Shown: one piece after another, positions 1 to 10,090 of the stretch
Layout of the letters: each line of letters begins with the position of its first letter
Numbering within the stretch: position 1 is the stretch's first letter
DNA from: Juglans regia
Lineage: Eukaryota; Streptophyta; Magnoliopsida; Fagales; Juglandaceae
Assembly: GCF_001411555.2 (NCBI RefSeq)
Contig: NC_049905.1
Coordinates: 20,512,097-20,576,096 of the forward strand
Length of the DNA stretch: 64,000 nt
Direction: 5' to 3'
Notes under the pieces: generated by a model
Told to the model about the DNA's origin: nothing
What the model saw: the letters and a program-made list of their open reading frames with translations, nothing else
The model's database searches: none
Translations under genes and position numbers: made by a program

Positions 1-1589
1 TCTATCAAAGCTACTCGCAGGTTTCGATCATGTAGTTCTCATTCTGATCAGAGATATAATTTTTTTTTTCTAATTCTCATCAGAGATACAAAAATTGATA
101 GGTAGAGTAAAATTGTGGAGCGGTTTCTGAATATAGAATTATAGACTACATAAATCCACATATGAGGTAGTCGCTGGGTCTTATCATCAGAGGAAATTAA
201 TTATAGCCGTTGCTTTTCAGCTCAAACAGATAAACATTTCAAAGTTCACTGTGTTTCCTTTTTCGATAAGTACACTGTGTGTTTCCTATTGAATATCTGA
301 TAGACCCCAGGTATGTTTTTTGCAAGCCGCTTGTAAGATTAATTCCAAGAAATTTGTGGAGCAGACCTCAGCTGGGTGCACTATCACTTCCTGGCCATCT
401 TCTCCTCCTAATGAACACTCGGGCCTCCTGAATGTCAAGAGTGCTGCCAAAGCAGCAATATTAGCAGCATCAACAAGGTTTCTGTTTTCAAAATAGATGA
501 ATAAATGCCAAACATTAGTCAAAAGAAAAAAAGTGTTCAAAAAATCAACTGTTACAGCATACTCAGCAAAGCCTCAAGCCTAATTGAAAAGTAAATTGAC
601 TGTAAAGGAAAATATTCAAGCTTACCCCCCGTTATCTAGAATGTGGAGATCAACACGGACTGCCCATACTAACTTCCCAGAAAGGACACAAAGTGATTCT
701 GTATCCACAGCCCTGCTTTCCCTGCACAAACACATTACACCTTAAAAAAAAAATTCACTCCAGCTAAGAAGCTGCCCTGAAAAAGTTTTTTTTAGCTTTT
801 CTAAGACAGAAAACATATGCTGCTATGTCTCCTTCTATTCACTAGCACGTTCCTGCTACAAGCAACACAGGGGAAACAACTTGTTCTACATTTATGCATT
901 GTCACGAAGAAACATAGCGAAAAAAGATGTTCAAATTTTTCACATACCATGACGTAATTTGTTAATTTTTACTCGGTTCATTGAACCTTGGAATTTCAGG
1001 CAACGTCATTGAAAAATAATGATCATCACAATGTCTGAAAGATTCTTTTTTTGTATCAGTAAAATGTCTGAAAGATTATCAAGTAAAGCATGATAAAAAC
1101 GCTAAGGTGAAACGAAAACAAAAGAAAATCACCTCAGACCACGGTCTATTACGCGTCCCAACTCCACAGCAGCCTCTCCGGGACGGCCCGCCTCGAAAGA
1201 AGGATCAGCCATTGGAGAGAACTCAGTGAAGATGGAAAGCGTCCCCTCATTAGGCCTGTCCTTGTACGGCTGGACCAATTGGGCAGTCACAAAACCCATC
1301 ACATGGGTCTGTCCCAACTGTACCTCCGCCGAGCCATCCTCTCTGCAACTCAACAAGAAATAGATAAGAAACCAACCAAACCAGCAAAACAAGAAGGGAA
1401 ATAGCAAGAGTAGAAGGAATTGATTTCTCCGGAAAAGGAGGAAAATGGTTGCCTGCCGAATTTGATGGAGAGGTTGCGGTAGTCGAAAGGACGACGGCCG
1501 TCGATACGGAGGTCCGACTGCAAAGCAGTCTCGATAAATTTCTTCTCGTTCACTGTTAAACGCCATGTATTGGCCAATCTCGGCTCCAT
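1..1589 (-). CDS. RRP45: RRP45-type exosome core subunit, 5' part only
   Basis: This encodes the N-terminal part of the RNase PH-type subunit RRP45 of the nine-subunit RNA exosome core, which acts in nuclear and cytoplasmic 3'-5' RNA decay. Arabidopsis RRP45B is CER7, a regulator of wax synthesis. Exons seen (minus strand): 1453-1589, 1133-1342, 626-721 and 367-481; phases agree and give about 186 residues before the left edge. The start at 1589 gives MEPRLANTWRLTVNE, the family N terminus; an upstream in-frame Met is not family-like. Later blocks VQLGQTHVMGFVTAQLVQP, FTEFSPMADPSFE and NLVDAANIAALAALLTFRRP are hallmark RNase PH-fold segments of RRP45. Intron 1 appears to use a GC donor (1451-1452). 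The C-terminal half lies outside the window. The family call is very secure; RRP45A versus RRP45B is not decided. Confidence 0.93.
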
Positions 1590-2234
1590 TTTTGGATAGT
1601 CAGTTGTGTGTTTGCCTGTACGAATCAGAGGGAATAGGGAACTGGACAGGGTGAAGAACAAAAACCCTAGAGTTCGTTACCTTTCCTCAGTAAAACCCTA
1701 TAACCCTTGAGGCGCGTTTGGTTTCCAGCTATTTTCAAATTTTAATTGAGGTTTCATTTATTTTAAATCATTTTTACGATTTTTTTTCAAATGAAGATAA
1801 TTGTGTAAAATTTAATATTTTAAATTAAAAGTTCAGTGTTTTTTATGAATTTGTGTTTAAATATATAATTTGGTGACCAATTATAATTATAAAAAATGTT
1901 AAAATATAAATATATATATTTAAAAAAAGAGAACGATGTCTCAATTTTATTGGTTATCTTCACTTATAATATATAAGTACTTTATACAAAGAGATGAATC
2001 TCAGAGGTTATATGGATAGAAAGAGAGAGTCTAAACACCAACTTCCTCTAAAATAACTAAAAATCATATATAAAAACAAAATACAAGAGTCTTAAAAATT
2101 AACAAGAAGATATGTTAATAGATTTACACGATTAATAGAGAAGAGCAATTATATATTTACAGAGTTGAAAAGGGAATGAAAAAGTTATGGTATGTTCCAT
2201 GGCATCATAGTTGGCTAAATTGTCAATTAACGCA
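1590..2234. other. Upstream region of RRP45, AT-rich spacer
   Basis: About 650 bases upstream of the RRP45 start. Bases 1590-1700 are of mixed composition and probably hold the 5' leader and core promoter on the minus strand. From about 1710 the sequence becomes strongly AT-rich. I see no ORF or RNA gene. Confidence 0.5.
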
Positions 2235-2430
2235 TTACTTTATCTATAAGAGAAATGATATTTATAATCGTAACTGTACAAGTGCCGTGCAGTCGTTTTG
2301 AAAAAAATAAATAAATATGAGATCCGTATGAAAAGAAATTAATTTTTTAATAGTGAACCCCACTCTTTTTCAAAGCGACTGCACGATATTTACGCATTAC
2401 ATGACTGTATGTAGAATTACTCGACCAATG
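2235..2430. mobile_element. MITE-like repeat, family B (copy 1)
   Basis: A non-coding element of about 190 bp with a recognisable core (AAATAAATATGAGATCCGTATG, then an A/T tract, then CACGATATTTACGCATTAC). A diverged copy lies at 12185-12395 inside intron 1 of the first ABCG gene. The left part (TGCAGTCGTTTTGA) and the right part (TCAAAGCGACTGCA) are imperfect inverted repeats, as expected of a short DNA-transposon derivative. The exact ends are uncertain. Confidence 0.55.
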
Positions 2431-2842
2431 AGAGAAGAATTATTATTAAACTATTTAACAATAATGAGAGAATTAGTCTCGACAATAAGATCAAAGATAC
2501 TAAGTCGATAGCACAACATTAAATCAATTCTTAAAACTAACAATTCTCCAAACATGTTAGTACCCATACCCGAAAAGTAAAAGAAACTAGCAATCATTAC
2601 TAGAACAATTATTGGAGCGTAGAACACCACCACAACCGGCTAATCTAAGATTACCTTTTGAGACACCGTTAATATTAAGTTTGATAGTATCCAAGGGAGG
2701 TGAAATCCATATGACAAGAATATGTTTTTTAAATCCAACTATGAGTCTAGAAATATGTAAAGAGATGAGTATACCATTGTTGATATTAGACATAGGAACT
2801 TTAGGCTTCAAAAGAGGATTAAGATCACGCATCTATTTCTAG

Positions 2843-3044
2843 GACTCGTTTGGATAGTGAGATGAGATGAGATGATTTTAGATGAGTTGAGTAAAATATT
2901 GTTAGAATATTATTTTTTAATATTATTATTATTTTGATATTTGAAAAAATTAAATTATTTATTATATTTTGTGTAAAAATTTAAAAAAATTGTAATAATA
3001 AGATAAAATTAAATTAAATGATTTTTATATCCAAACAAACCCTT
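2843..3044. mobile_element. MITE, family A (GTTTGGATAG ends)
   Basis: A non-coding AT-rich element of about 200 bp that begins CTCGTTTGGATAGTGAGATG and ends TATCCAAACAAACCC, giving complementary termini. The interior (TTAGAATATTATTTTTTAA and AAATTATTTATTATATTTT) recurs at 11047-11432, 27735-27900, 29841-30010, 32100-32205 and 51155-51355. The high copy number within one window and the terminal inverted repeats support a MITE, perhaps hAT-derived. The superfamily assignment is inference. Confidence 0.65.
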
Positions 3045-3922
3045 AATCTTATTAATAATAATAATGGCAGTAGTATCAAAACTATCAAATCTTGCTTTAT
3101 TCCGTACTAGCCATAACTCAAAAAGTAAAAAAAAAAAAGCAATGGTAGCAAGCGAGTAAGATAAACTGATCGGAGCTCTTGAAAGAAGACCATCAATGAA
3201 TAACCTTACTTTTCCAACATCTGGAATTCAAAAGAGTGTGACCAAAGACAAAAGACATAACTGTTTTTCGCCAGAAAGCTGTCCAAAAAAATATGATTTA
3301 CATTTTCGATAGAACCCTTAGAACAAGAAGAGTATTTAGAAACCATAGGAATCTCACATTGTTGCTGTGATATCCCATATAATATAGATAATGGTAGGTG
3401 GTGTATGTGATCCCACATTGCTTGGGAATGAGAAGTTCTTGCTCTTTATAAGATTCTAATGGGATTCTAATTGTATCATTGGTTAGTCTTTTTGGAGTAT
3501 AGACCATGTGATTTGGCATTTCTATTGGAGCGTTAGAAATGGTATCAGAGCCTATCCCAACCAGAAATGTGGGACTTAAGCCGTGCCACCTACAATGAAC
3601 ATGCCTGACAAGGACGTCGAAAATTTAAGGGGGGTAGATTGTGATACCCCATATGATATGGATAAGGGTATGTGGTGTATGAGATCCCACATTACTTGGG
3701 AAGAAGAAGTTCTTGCTCTTTATAAGGTTCCAATGTGAGAATAGTTTGTAAATCCACCACATTGTAAAAGGTGGAGGTAGTTTTCTATTTATAGAGATAA
3801 ACGTACATGTACAGCTATACAACACAAAAGGAAACAATCATAAAAATAAAGACAACATCTCTACAATCATAGGTCAACTACTACAATTGCGGTAACGGCT
3901 AAGAATCAAAGGAGGATTGCAG

Positions 3923-4435
3923 AGAGAACAAAAGACACTTTTGGTGAAGATATCTGCAACTTGTAGATTAGATGAGACATGTTGAGTGTTGATGGTACCG
4001 GACACCACAAGTTCCCGAAAAAAATGATAGTCAAGATCAATGTGTTTGGAACGATTGTGAGAGACCGGATTAGAGCTTAAGAAGACAACACTCTTATTAT
4101 CACACAGAAGAAGAGGGCAATGTGTAGTAGGAACATAGAGATCACGAAGGAGATGCGTTAACCAAAGGACCTCAGCAGCAGTAAGGGCAAGAGCACGATA
4201 CTCGGACTCACAATTGGAGTGAGAGCTGGTGGGTTGCTTCTTAGCACTCCAAGAGACAAGATTGTCACCAAGATAAATAGAATATCCTGAAGTGGAGCGA
4301 CGAGTGTCAGGACAGCCTGCCCAGTCAACATCTGAGTAAGCAACAATACCAGTGGAGGATGAGCCAGTAAACGTCAAGCCAAAATGAAGTGTTCCTTTAA
4401 TGTAACGAAGGATACGTTTGACCGAATCTCTTTCC
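3923..4435 (-). pseudogene. Copia RNase H fragment
   Basis: C-terminal pol fragment of a Ty1/Copia polyprotein on the minus strand. It contains RILRYIKGTLHFGLTF, YSDVDWAGCPDTRRSTSGY, LVSWSAKKQPT, ESEYRALALTAAEVLWL, CDNKSVVFLSSNPV and RSKHIDLDYHFFRE, which are the signature blocks of Copia RNase H. The frame is open through this segment and runs on into the LTR. Reverse transcriptase and integrase are absent, so nothing functional can be made. It lies head-to-head with the gag fragment at 4436-4867. Confidence 0.85.
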
Positions 4436-4867
4436 TTCAATACCATGGTCCACATGGTAACTATCAAACTTTCATCCAGCAACTACTTGCTTTGGAAGAG
4501 CCAGTTGGTTCCGCTACTTGCATGTCAAGATTGTCTCAGCTTTGTGGATGGCTCTCTCCCCAAGCCTTCTCCTACCACCATCGATGGTTCTTCCACTCCT
4601 AACCCTAGTTTTCTTGAATGGAAACTCAAAGACCAACGCATCCTCAGCCTTCTTCTTTCTTCTCTCTATGAAGAAGCCATGGCCGAAGCTGTTGGTTTAA
4701 CCACCTCTCGGGATGTCTGGGTTGCACTGAAACGTGCCTTCAGCCACGCTTCCAAAACTCGAGAGATACAGATCAAGGATGAACTTTAGTTGATGAAGAA
4801 AGGAACCAAAACTGTTGCTGAATATTCTCGGGCTTTCAAAGCTCTCTATGATCAGCTAATGGCTATC
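4436..4867 (+). pseudogene. Copia gag fragment, inverted relative to RNase H
   Basis: Plus-strand N-terminal gag segment with VTIKLSSSNYLLWKSQLVP, FVDGSLPKPSP, SFLEWKLKDQRILSLLLSS and AFSHASKTREIQIKDEL, typical of the UBN2/retrotran_gag region of plant Copia elements. An in-frame TAG at about 4787 sits where relatives have a Gln codon (CAG to TAG). The reading then resumes with LMKKGTKTVAEYSRAFKALYDQLMAI before running straight into the right LTR at 4868. There is no zinc knuckle and no protease. Confidence 0.8.
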
Positions 4868-5865
4868 TGAGAATAGTTTGTAAATCCACCACACTGTAAA
4901 AGGTGGAGGTAGTTTTCCATTTATAGAGATAAACGTACATGTACAGCTATACAACACAAAAGGAAACAATCATAAAAATAAAGACAACATCTCTACAATC
5001 ATGGGTCAACTACTACAATTGCAGTAACGGCTAAGAATCAAAGGAGGATTGCGGAGAATCCTCAACACAATGGGACTCCAATTGTAGCATTAACTAGTCC
5101 TTTTGGAGTATAGGCCATGTGATTTGGGCTTTCCATTGGGGCGTTACAGTTGCTTTATCATCAAGAGGGATTCCATCATTCCAAAACATCCAAACAAAAA
5201 CTAAAATCTTGGTAGGAAGGATATGACCCCAAACAAAACTCGTGGTCATGTTAATTGGGAAGTGATCCTGCAAAAGGTTCCAAGCAGATTTAGAAGAGAA
5301 ATTACCATCATTAGAGTGTTTCCAAACTCTAATATCACAACCAAGCTTAATAGAGACAGAGTAGTGGTTAACTTATTGAGTTAGAGAGATGTCACCCAAA
5401 GTAGACAGTATAGGAGAATTCCAACCAATGGGGGAACATCTCTAAGAAAGAGATAGGGGTTGCTGATAGCCCGATATGGAAGTCTTTTTGAGCTAAGTAA
5501 CCGGCCCCAATTCGGTTATCATACCAAAAACTTAAAACACATTCTCTAGTTTTTCATTGACTTTCCTGATGAATGATAGGGAGATAACGATATATAACTT
5601 TTCAAGAGCTGGAATGGTAAGGCTTAGTCTTGATAATGTTAAGCGAGGAAGCAATTCTCATGTATTTATGGTGGAGAAAAGAAGTTCAATTAGAAGTAGA
5701 ATTGAGAAAACACTAGGCTAATCTACAATGGGGCTTGGAGGATATCATGTAAGTTTCTAATACTAAAGCTTCCTTCAAGGATAGAATGGGAAATATGATG
5801 CCAAGAGATCCAGCTTCTTTTGGTGTGACCATCAACCTTCCCCTAGAAGAAAGTAACAAACGCTT

Positions 5866-6712
5866 TATGAATGGAATCAACGATTTCGTCAAGATTTTCT
5901 TTGTTTTGTGCTAATCATACCATAAAGTTTAATGAAGCCCCAAGAGAAATCTCATTTATGCCCATATCCAAAGATCCTGATTCACTGCGTTTGATTTCCA
6001 CTATAGATACCTGGGTTGTCCCTTGCGTTTGGGAAAAGGGCACGATGCCATCATCCACACTATTTACCCTACATTTGAACGAACAGGGAGAAGCAGAACG
6101 ATTTCGACCCGACCAGATTTCCATGGGCAGGGTCGGTTCGAGTTGGCGCGTCTTTTAACGCGGGTCGGGTCGGTTCGTTCCAAAAAAATGGTTTGGACAG
6201 GTCGGTGTGCAGGCCTAATACATTACTATTACATGTTATTATTATATTATAGTGTCTATTTACATATTATAATAGTGTCTAACTTATTTCTAGTATCTAA
6301 TTACATGTTATTATATTATGTATAATAGTAATATGTATAATAGTAATACTATCATGTTTACATATATTAAACTATTATTAATCTATTTATATTGTAGTAT
6401 AAGTATATTATTTTGTAATAATTAGCTCATACTAATATATTATTGAATTTAACAAACTTGGACATGTGACCCTCAACTTTTTTTTTTTTTTTTTTAAAGT
6501 TCTAGTTATATGACTATACCAGTATATATGGTCAATATATTTTTATAACATATGTACGGAGTTAGAGTCGGAGGGTAAAGTTGGAGTCGAAGTTAGAGTT
6601 AGAGTATAAAGTCGGAGTCGGATCGAACTGGAGTCGGTCCGAAATGAGATTTTTGAATTTTTACTCAACCCTAATTAAGCATGCAAATAAAATGACTTTG
6701 TGAACTAGTTTG
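5866..6712. repeat. Dispersed repeat with GGGTCGGGTCGG and GGAGTCGGA motifs
   Basis: No gene is supported here. Bases 6105-6200 contain repeated (G)GGTCGG(T/G) units and end near GTGTGCAGGCCTAATA. Bases 6225-6420 are an AT-rich tract (TGTCTAATTACATGTTATTATA-like). Bases 6550-6640 hold GAGTCGGA/GAGTTAGA units. The same three motif types recur, partly inverted, at 18970-20900, so this looks like one dispersed repeat class. The family is unidentified. Confidence 0.45.
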
Positions 6713-9405
6713 TGTTGGGATGTATGTGAAGACTGGTTTTGGAGCTGAAAAAGTATTTGCTAAAAGTTGACTTAACAGTTGGCTCGAGCCAAGGTTCGCT
6801 CGAAGTCGCTCGACATACCGCTTGAGCGAATCTCAAGTCCCGCTCGACACTCCGCTCAAGCGAAAAGCAAACCCTAGTGTTCGCTTGACACTTCACTCGA
6901 GCCAATGTTCATTTGGCTGTTCGCTCGAGGCGTGCTCGACACTCCGCTCGAGCGAAGTACGCAGTTTTTGCCAGATTACATTTCCAACGCCACTCACTAT
7001 GAATATATTATATTAGACTTGTGTTGAATGACCTTAAGCATATTTTGAGAGAGAACAATTGTCTAGTGAGTGCATATTGTATGAGAGAGCAAAAAGTCTT
7101 AGAGAGTGTGGGTTGAGATTGAGTGATTGTAATCTCTTCTGGTTAATAAGATTTCTGCAACTCTGTGAATGTAAGCAATTTGCCAAACCACGTATATTGT
7201 GTGTCGTGTTCTTGATTGTGTTACTTTTACTTTATTTGACATCGTTAGTGTGTGTGTTTTGCATAGTATTTCACAACAACTGATATCAAGAGTCAAGATT
7301 GGATCTGAAGGAGAATGATGGTTGGAGATAAAATGAACGCACCCGGGATCGAGAAGTTCAATAGCATTGATTTTAGGTACTGAAAGATGCAGATTGAGGA
7401 TTATCTCTATGGGAAGAGGCTTCACCTTCCATTATTGGGAAAAAAGCCGGAGAGTATGGCTAATGCTGAGTGGACCCTGTTAGATCGACAGGTTCTTGGT
7501 CTTGTCCGGCTGACTTTATTCGGAACAGTGGCACACAATATCAGTAAGGAGAGAAACACGGTGGATCTCATGGCGACTTTGTCAGGTATATATGAAAAGC
7601 CGTTTGCGAACAATAAGATGCACTTGATGAAGAAATTGTTCAATCTGAAAATGTCTGAAGGTATGTCTCTAGCCCAACACTTGAATGAGTTCAATACGAT
7701 CACAAATCAATTGTTTTCTGTAGAGATTGAGTTTGATGATGAGATCAGAACATTAATTATGTTGGCATCATTGCCAAATAGTTGGGAGGCCATGAGGATG
7801 GCTGTGAGCAGTTCAGCCGACAAGGCAAAACTGAACTACGATGACATACGTGACATGGTGCTTGCTGAAGAGGTACGTATGAGAGACTTGGGTGAGTCCT
7901 CGGGTTCTAGATCGGCCCTGATTGTTGACAAGAGGGGTAGAGGATATGACAGGTCAAACTCCAAGAGTAGAGGGAAGAGCAAGACGAGATTTGGGCAGCA
8001 GATCACTTGCTGGAGTTGTGGCAAGCCGGGCCACATCAAGAGAAATTGCAAGAATCAAGAAAGTTATGATGATGATGCTGTGAATGTAGTGGCATATGAA
8101 ATTTATGATGCCTTACTTCTTGCAGTGCACAATCCAATTGATGATTGGGTGTTGAATTCAAGGTCTTCATTCCATAGCACCTCACATCGAAAAATCATGC
8201 AGAATTATGATGCTGGTGATTTTGGAAAGATGTATGTGGCTAATGGGGAGGCATTGGATGTAGTGGGAGTGAGTGATGTGCATATTACACTTCCAAACAT
8301 GAGTGTACGGACTTTACAGCAAGTCAGACATGTTCCAAATCTGAAGAAAAACCTAATCTCTGTGGGACAACTTGATGATAGTGATTTTGCAGTAGCGTTC
8401 TCTAGAGGAGTTTGGAAGATCAGTAAGAGTGCGTTGGTCTTAGTGCATGGTAAGAGATCTAACTCGTTGTATTTAACATCAGGATCCAGTGATGTGCAGG
8501 GAAATACAATAGTGCAAAAAGACAGGCTTGATCATGCGAAACCTGTGAGGAAGCCAAAGGGAGTCAGCTTTGTCATTCCTCATGAAAGCCTGGGAAAGTT
8601 AGCTAAGGTTGCCAGGATTGGTTCGAGACCGGATACTACTAGTGTAATGGGAGTTGTGAGTCTCCCAGTGGATGTGCTGACTAAAGGCGATGTACGTGGA
8701 AGACTGAAATCAGGCTTGACTTCAGTGCGTCTTCTAGCTTGAAGACGGGAGCTGTGAGCTATAGAGATGATAGGTCTTGATTGGAAACAGTGGCTGGCAT
8801 GTGGAGACCAGTCTCCAAGTGGGAGATTGTTGGGATGTATGTGGAGATTGGTTTCGGAGCTGAAAAAGTGTTTCCTGAAAGTTGGCTCGACAGTTGGCTC
8901 GAGCCAAGGTTCGCTCGAAATCGCTCGACATACCACTCGAGCTAATCTCAAGTCCGAGAGAGTTCGCTCGAGTCCCGCTTGACACTCCGCTCAAGCGAGA
9001 AGCAAACCCTAGTGTTTACTCGACATTTTGCTCGAGCCAATGTTCATTTGGTTGTTCGCTCGAGGCGCGCTCAACATTCTGCTCAAGCAAAGTACGCAGT
9101 TTTTGCCAGTTTCCAGCGCCACTCATTATAAATATATCATATTAGACTTGTGTTGGACGACCTCAAATATATTTTGAGAGAGAACAATTATCTAGTGAGT
9201 GCATATTGTGTGAGAGAGCAAAAAGTCCTAGAGAGTATAAGTTGAGATTGAGTGATTGTAATCTCTTCTGGTTAATAAGATTTCTGTAACTTTGTGGACG
9301 TAGACAATTTGTCAAACCACGTATATTGTATGTCGTGTTCTTGATTGTGTTACTTTTATTTTATTTGACATCGTTAGTATGTGTTTTGCATAGTATTTCA
9401 CAACA
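6713..9405 (+). mobile_element. Non-autonomous Copia-type LTR retrotransposon (gag-protease only)
   Basis: Two LTRs in direct orientation: 6713-7278 and 8828-9405. Both start TGTTGGGATGTATGTG and end TATTTCACAACA. A purine-rich tract (GTGGGAGA) precedes the right LTR. The primer-binding site after the left LTR (CTGATATCAAGAG) is a diverged tRNA-Met type. Flanks GTTTG and GTTTA match at four of five bases as an imperfect target-site duplication. The interior holds a single ORF with gag, a CCHC zinc knuckle and a protease remnant; integrase, reverse transcriptase and RNase H have been deleted. The LTRs carry many CGCTCGA-type units. Confidence 0.85.
7315..8742 (+). pseudogene. Copia gag with CCHC knuckle and disabled protease
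   Basis: The reading frame starts at ATG 7315 or 7318 and is broken at 7381 by TGA where relatives have Trp (…DFRY-stop-KMQIEDYLYGK). From 7387 it is open for 451 codons. Gag blocks include MQIEDYLYGKRLHLPLLG and LMKKLFNLKMSEGMSLAQHL. The zinc knuckle is CWSCGKPGHIKRNCK, near 8008-8052. The protease site is WVLNSRSSFHST, where an active enzyme would have D-S-G, so the catalytic Asp and the Gly are both gone. LPNMSVRTLQQVRHVPNLKKNLISVGQL follows as a degenerate pre-integrase region, and then the frame runs into 3'-proximal sequence with no pol. The three lesions are all explained by G-to-A changes. Confidence 0.85.
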
Positions 9406-10090
9406 GTTTATTTTCATTAAAAACTTATTGGTGAGGGGGGAACTTGTTGAAAATTAGAGATAACTACTAAACATACTTTAAAGGATATAAATAAATGAAT
9501 AAAATTAATAGAATTATTGGATACATATTAAGATTTTGGCTTGCATCATCTTAAGATTTATTGGATACATCTCTTTAGAAAATAAATGAACAAAATTAAT
9601 AGAAAATTCTCCTTATTTCATCACTTTCATCTATCTTGTCTATTCATTTTTTAATAAAACTTATCCAATAAAATTTTATTAAACCAAATTCTAGAAGTTT
9701 TAAGTGTCAATCGGAGACTCTTATTAAGAACCCATGGACTTTGAAAGCAAACCTAATAGCGGTAAAGCTAATTGAAAACTGACAGCAACAGTCATAATAA
9801 TAGCCTCACATTAATTTCCATTCGCTTCCACCCATCTCATCTCTTCCAACCTACACTATTAAACTCTTACACAGATACATGCACATGCAAGCACAGTCTC
9901 TCTCTCTCTCTCTTCATTATTTTCGTATGCCCCATCGATTCATGGCAGCAGTCCTTATAGGTGGTCGAACTGTCTGGTGACTGTTGCTCAATCGCACATG
10001 TAAATAAGTTCTCTCTCTGGGTTTTCTTGTTCTTGAGTGTTCTTCTTCACCTTGGGCTCAAGATCAGTACATTTTGGGTACTGGAGCAAA
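9406..10090. other. 5' flank and leader region of the first ABCG gene
   Basis: AT-rich spacer to about 9760, then a region of lower AT content. A short CT tract at about 9897-9912 and pyrimidine-rich sequence up to 10050 resemble a plant 5' leader. An in-frame Met at 10037 lies upstream of the chosen start. I see no other gene and no secure TATA box. Confidence 0.4.

Larger units (their letters stand above)
3736..5067 (-). mobile_element. Small rearranged Copia element nested in the TRIM
   Basis: Two near-identical direct repeats, 3736 to about 3922 and 4868-5067 (TGAGAATAG to CTCAACA), are LTRs. The duplication CAATG flanks the pair exactly (3731-3735 and 5068-5072). The 200-bp right LTR is complete; the left one lacks the matching dozen terminal bases on its inner side. 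Between them lie a minus-strand RNase H fragment and a plus-strand gag fragment pointing in opposite directions, so the interior has been inverted and most of pol lost. The element is inactive. Orientation is assigned from RNase H, whose position beside the left LTR fits a minus-strand element. Confidence 0.8.
3366..5148 (+). mobile_element. Complete TRIM element, interrupted by a Copia insertion
   Basis: A terminal-repeat retrotransposon in miniature. The left LTR is 3366-3537 (starts TGTGATATCCC, ends near GAGCGTTAGA). It is followed by a primer-binding site TGGTATCAGAGCC at 3540-3552 (initiator tRNA-Met type), a non-coding interior of about 85 bp, and a purine tract AAGGGGGGTAGA at 3627-3638. 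The right LTR starts at 3640 (TGTGATACCCC) and ends at 5148 (GGGGCGTTACA), broken at 3735/5073 by a Copia element. The 5-bp target-site duplication GTTGC is exact (3361-3365 and 5149-5153). There is no coding capacity, so mobility would depend on other elements. A second copy lies at 47024-47381. Confidence 0.87.
2590..5865 (-). mobile_element. Degenerate LINE remnant carrying later insertions
   Basis: Old L1-type LINE remnant read on the minus strand. Bases 2600-2832 encode a plant LINE RNase H-like segment (ISPPLDTIKLNINGVSKGN followed by GCGGVLRSNN). Bases 3200-3365 encode part of the zinc-binding reverse-transcriptase-associated domain (KGSIENVNHIFLDSFLAKN). More decayed sequence of the same strand continues from 5149 to about 5865. 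A MITE sits at about 2843-3044 and a TRIM at 3366-5148, so the LINE is the oldest layer. There are many stops and frameshifts and the element is dead. The right boundary is approximate. Confidence 0.6.

Noticed and set aside
10037..10090. Upstream in-frame Met for ABCG copy 1
   Set aside because: The extra 18 residues do not resemble the family; MEIE at 10091 does.
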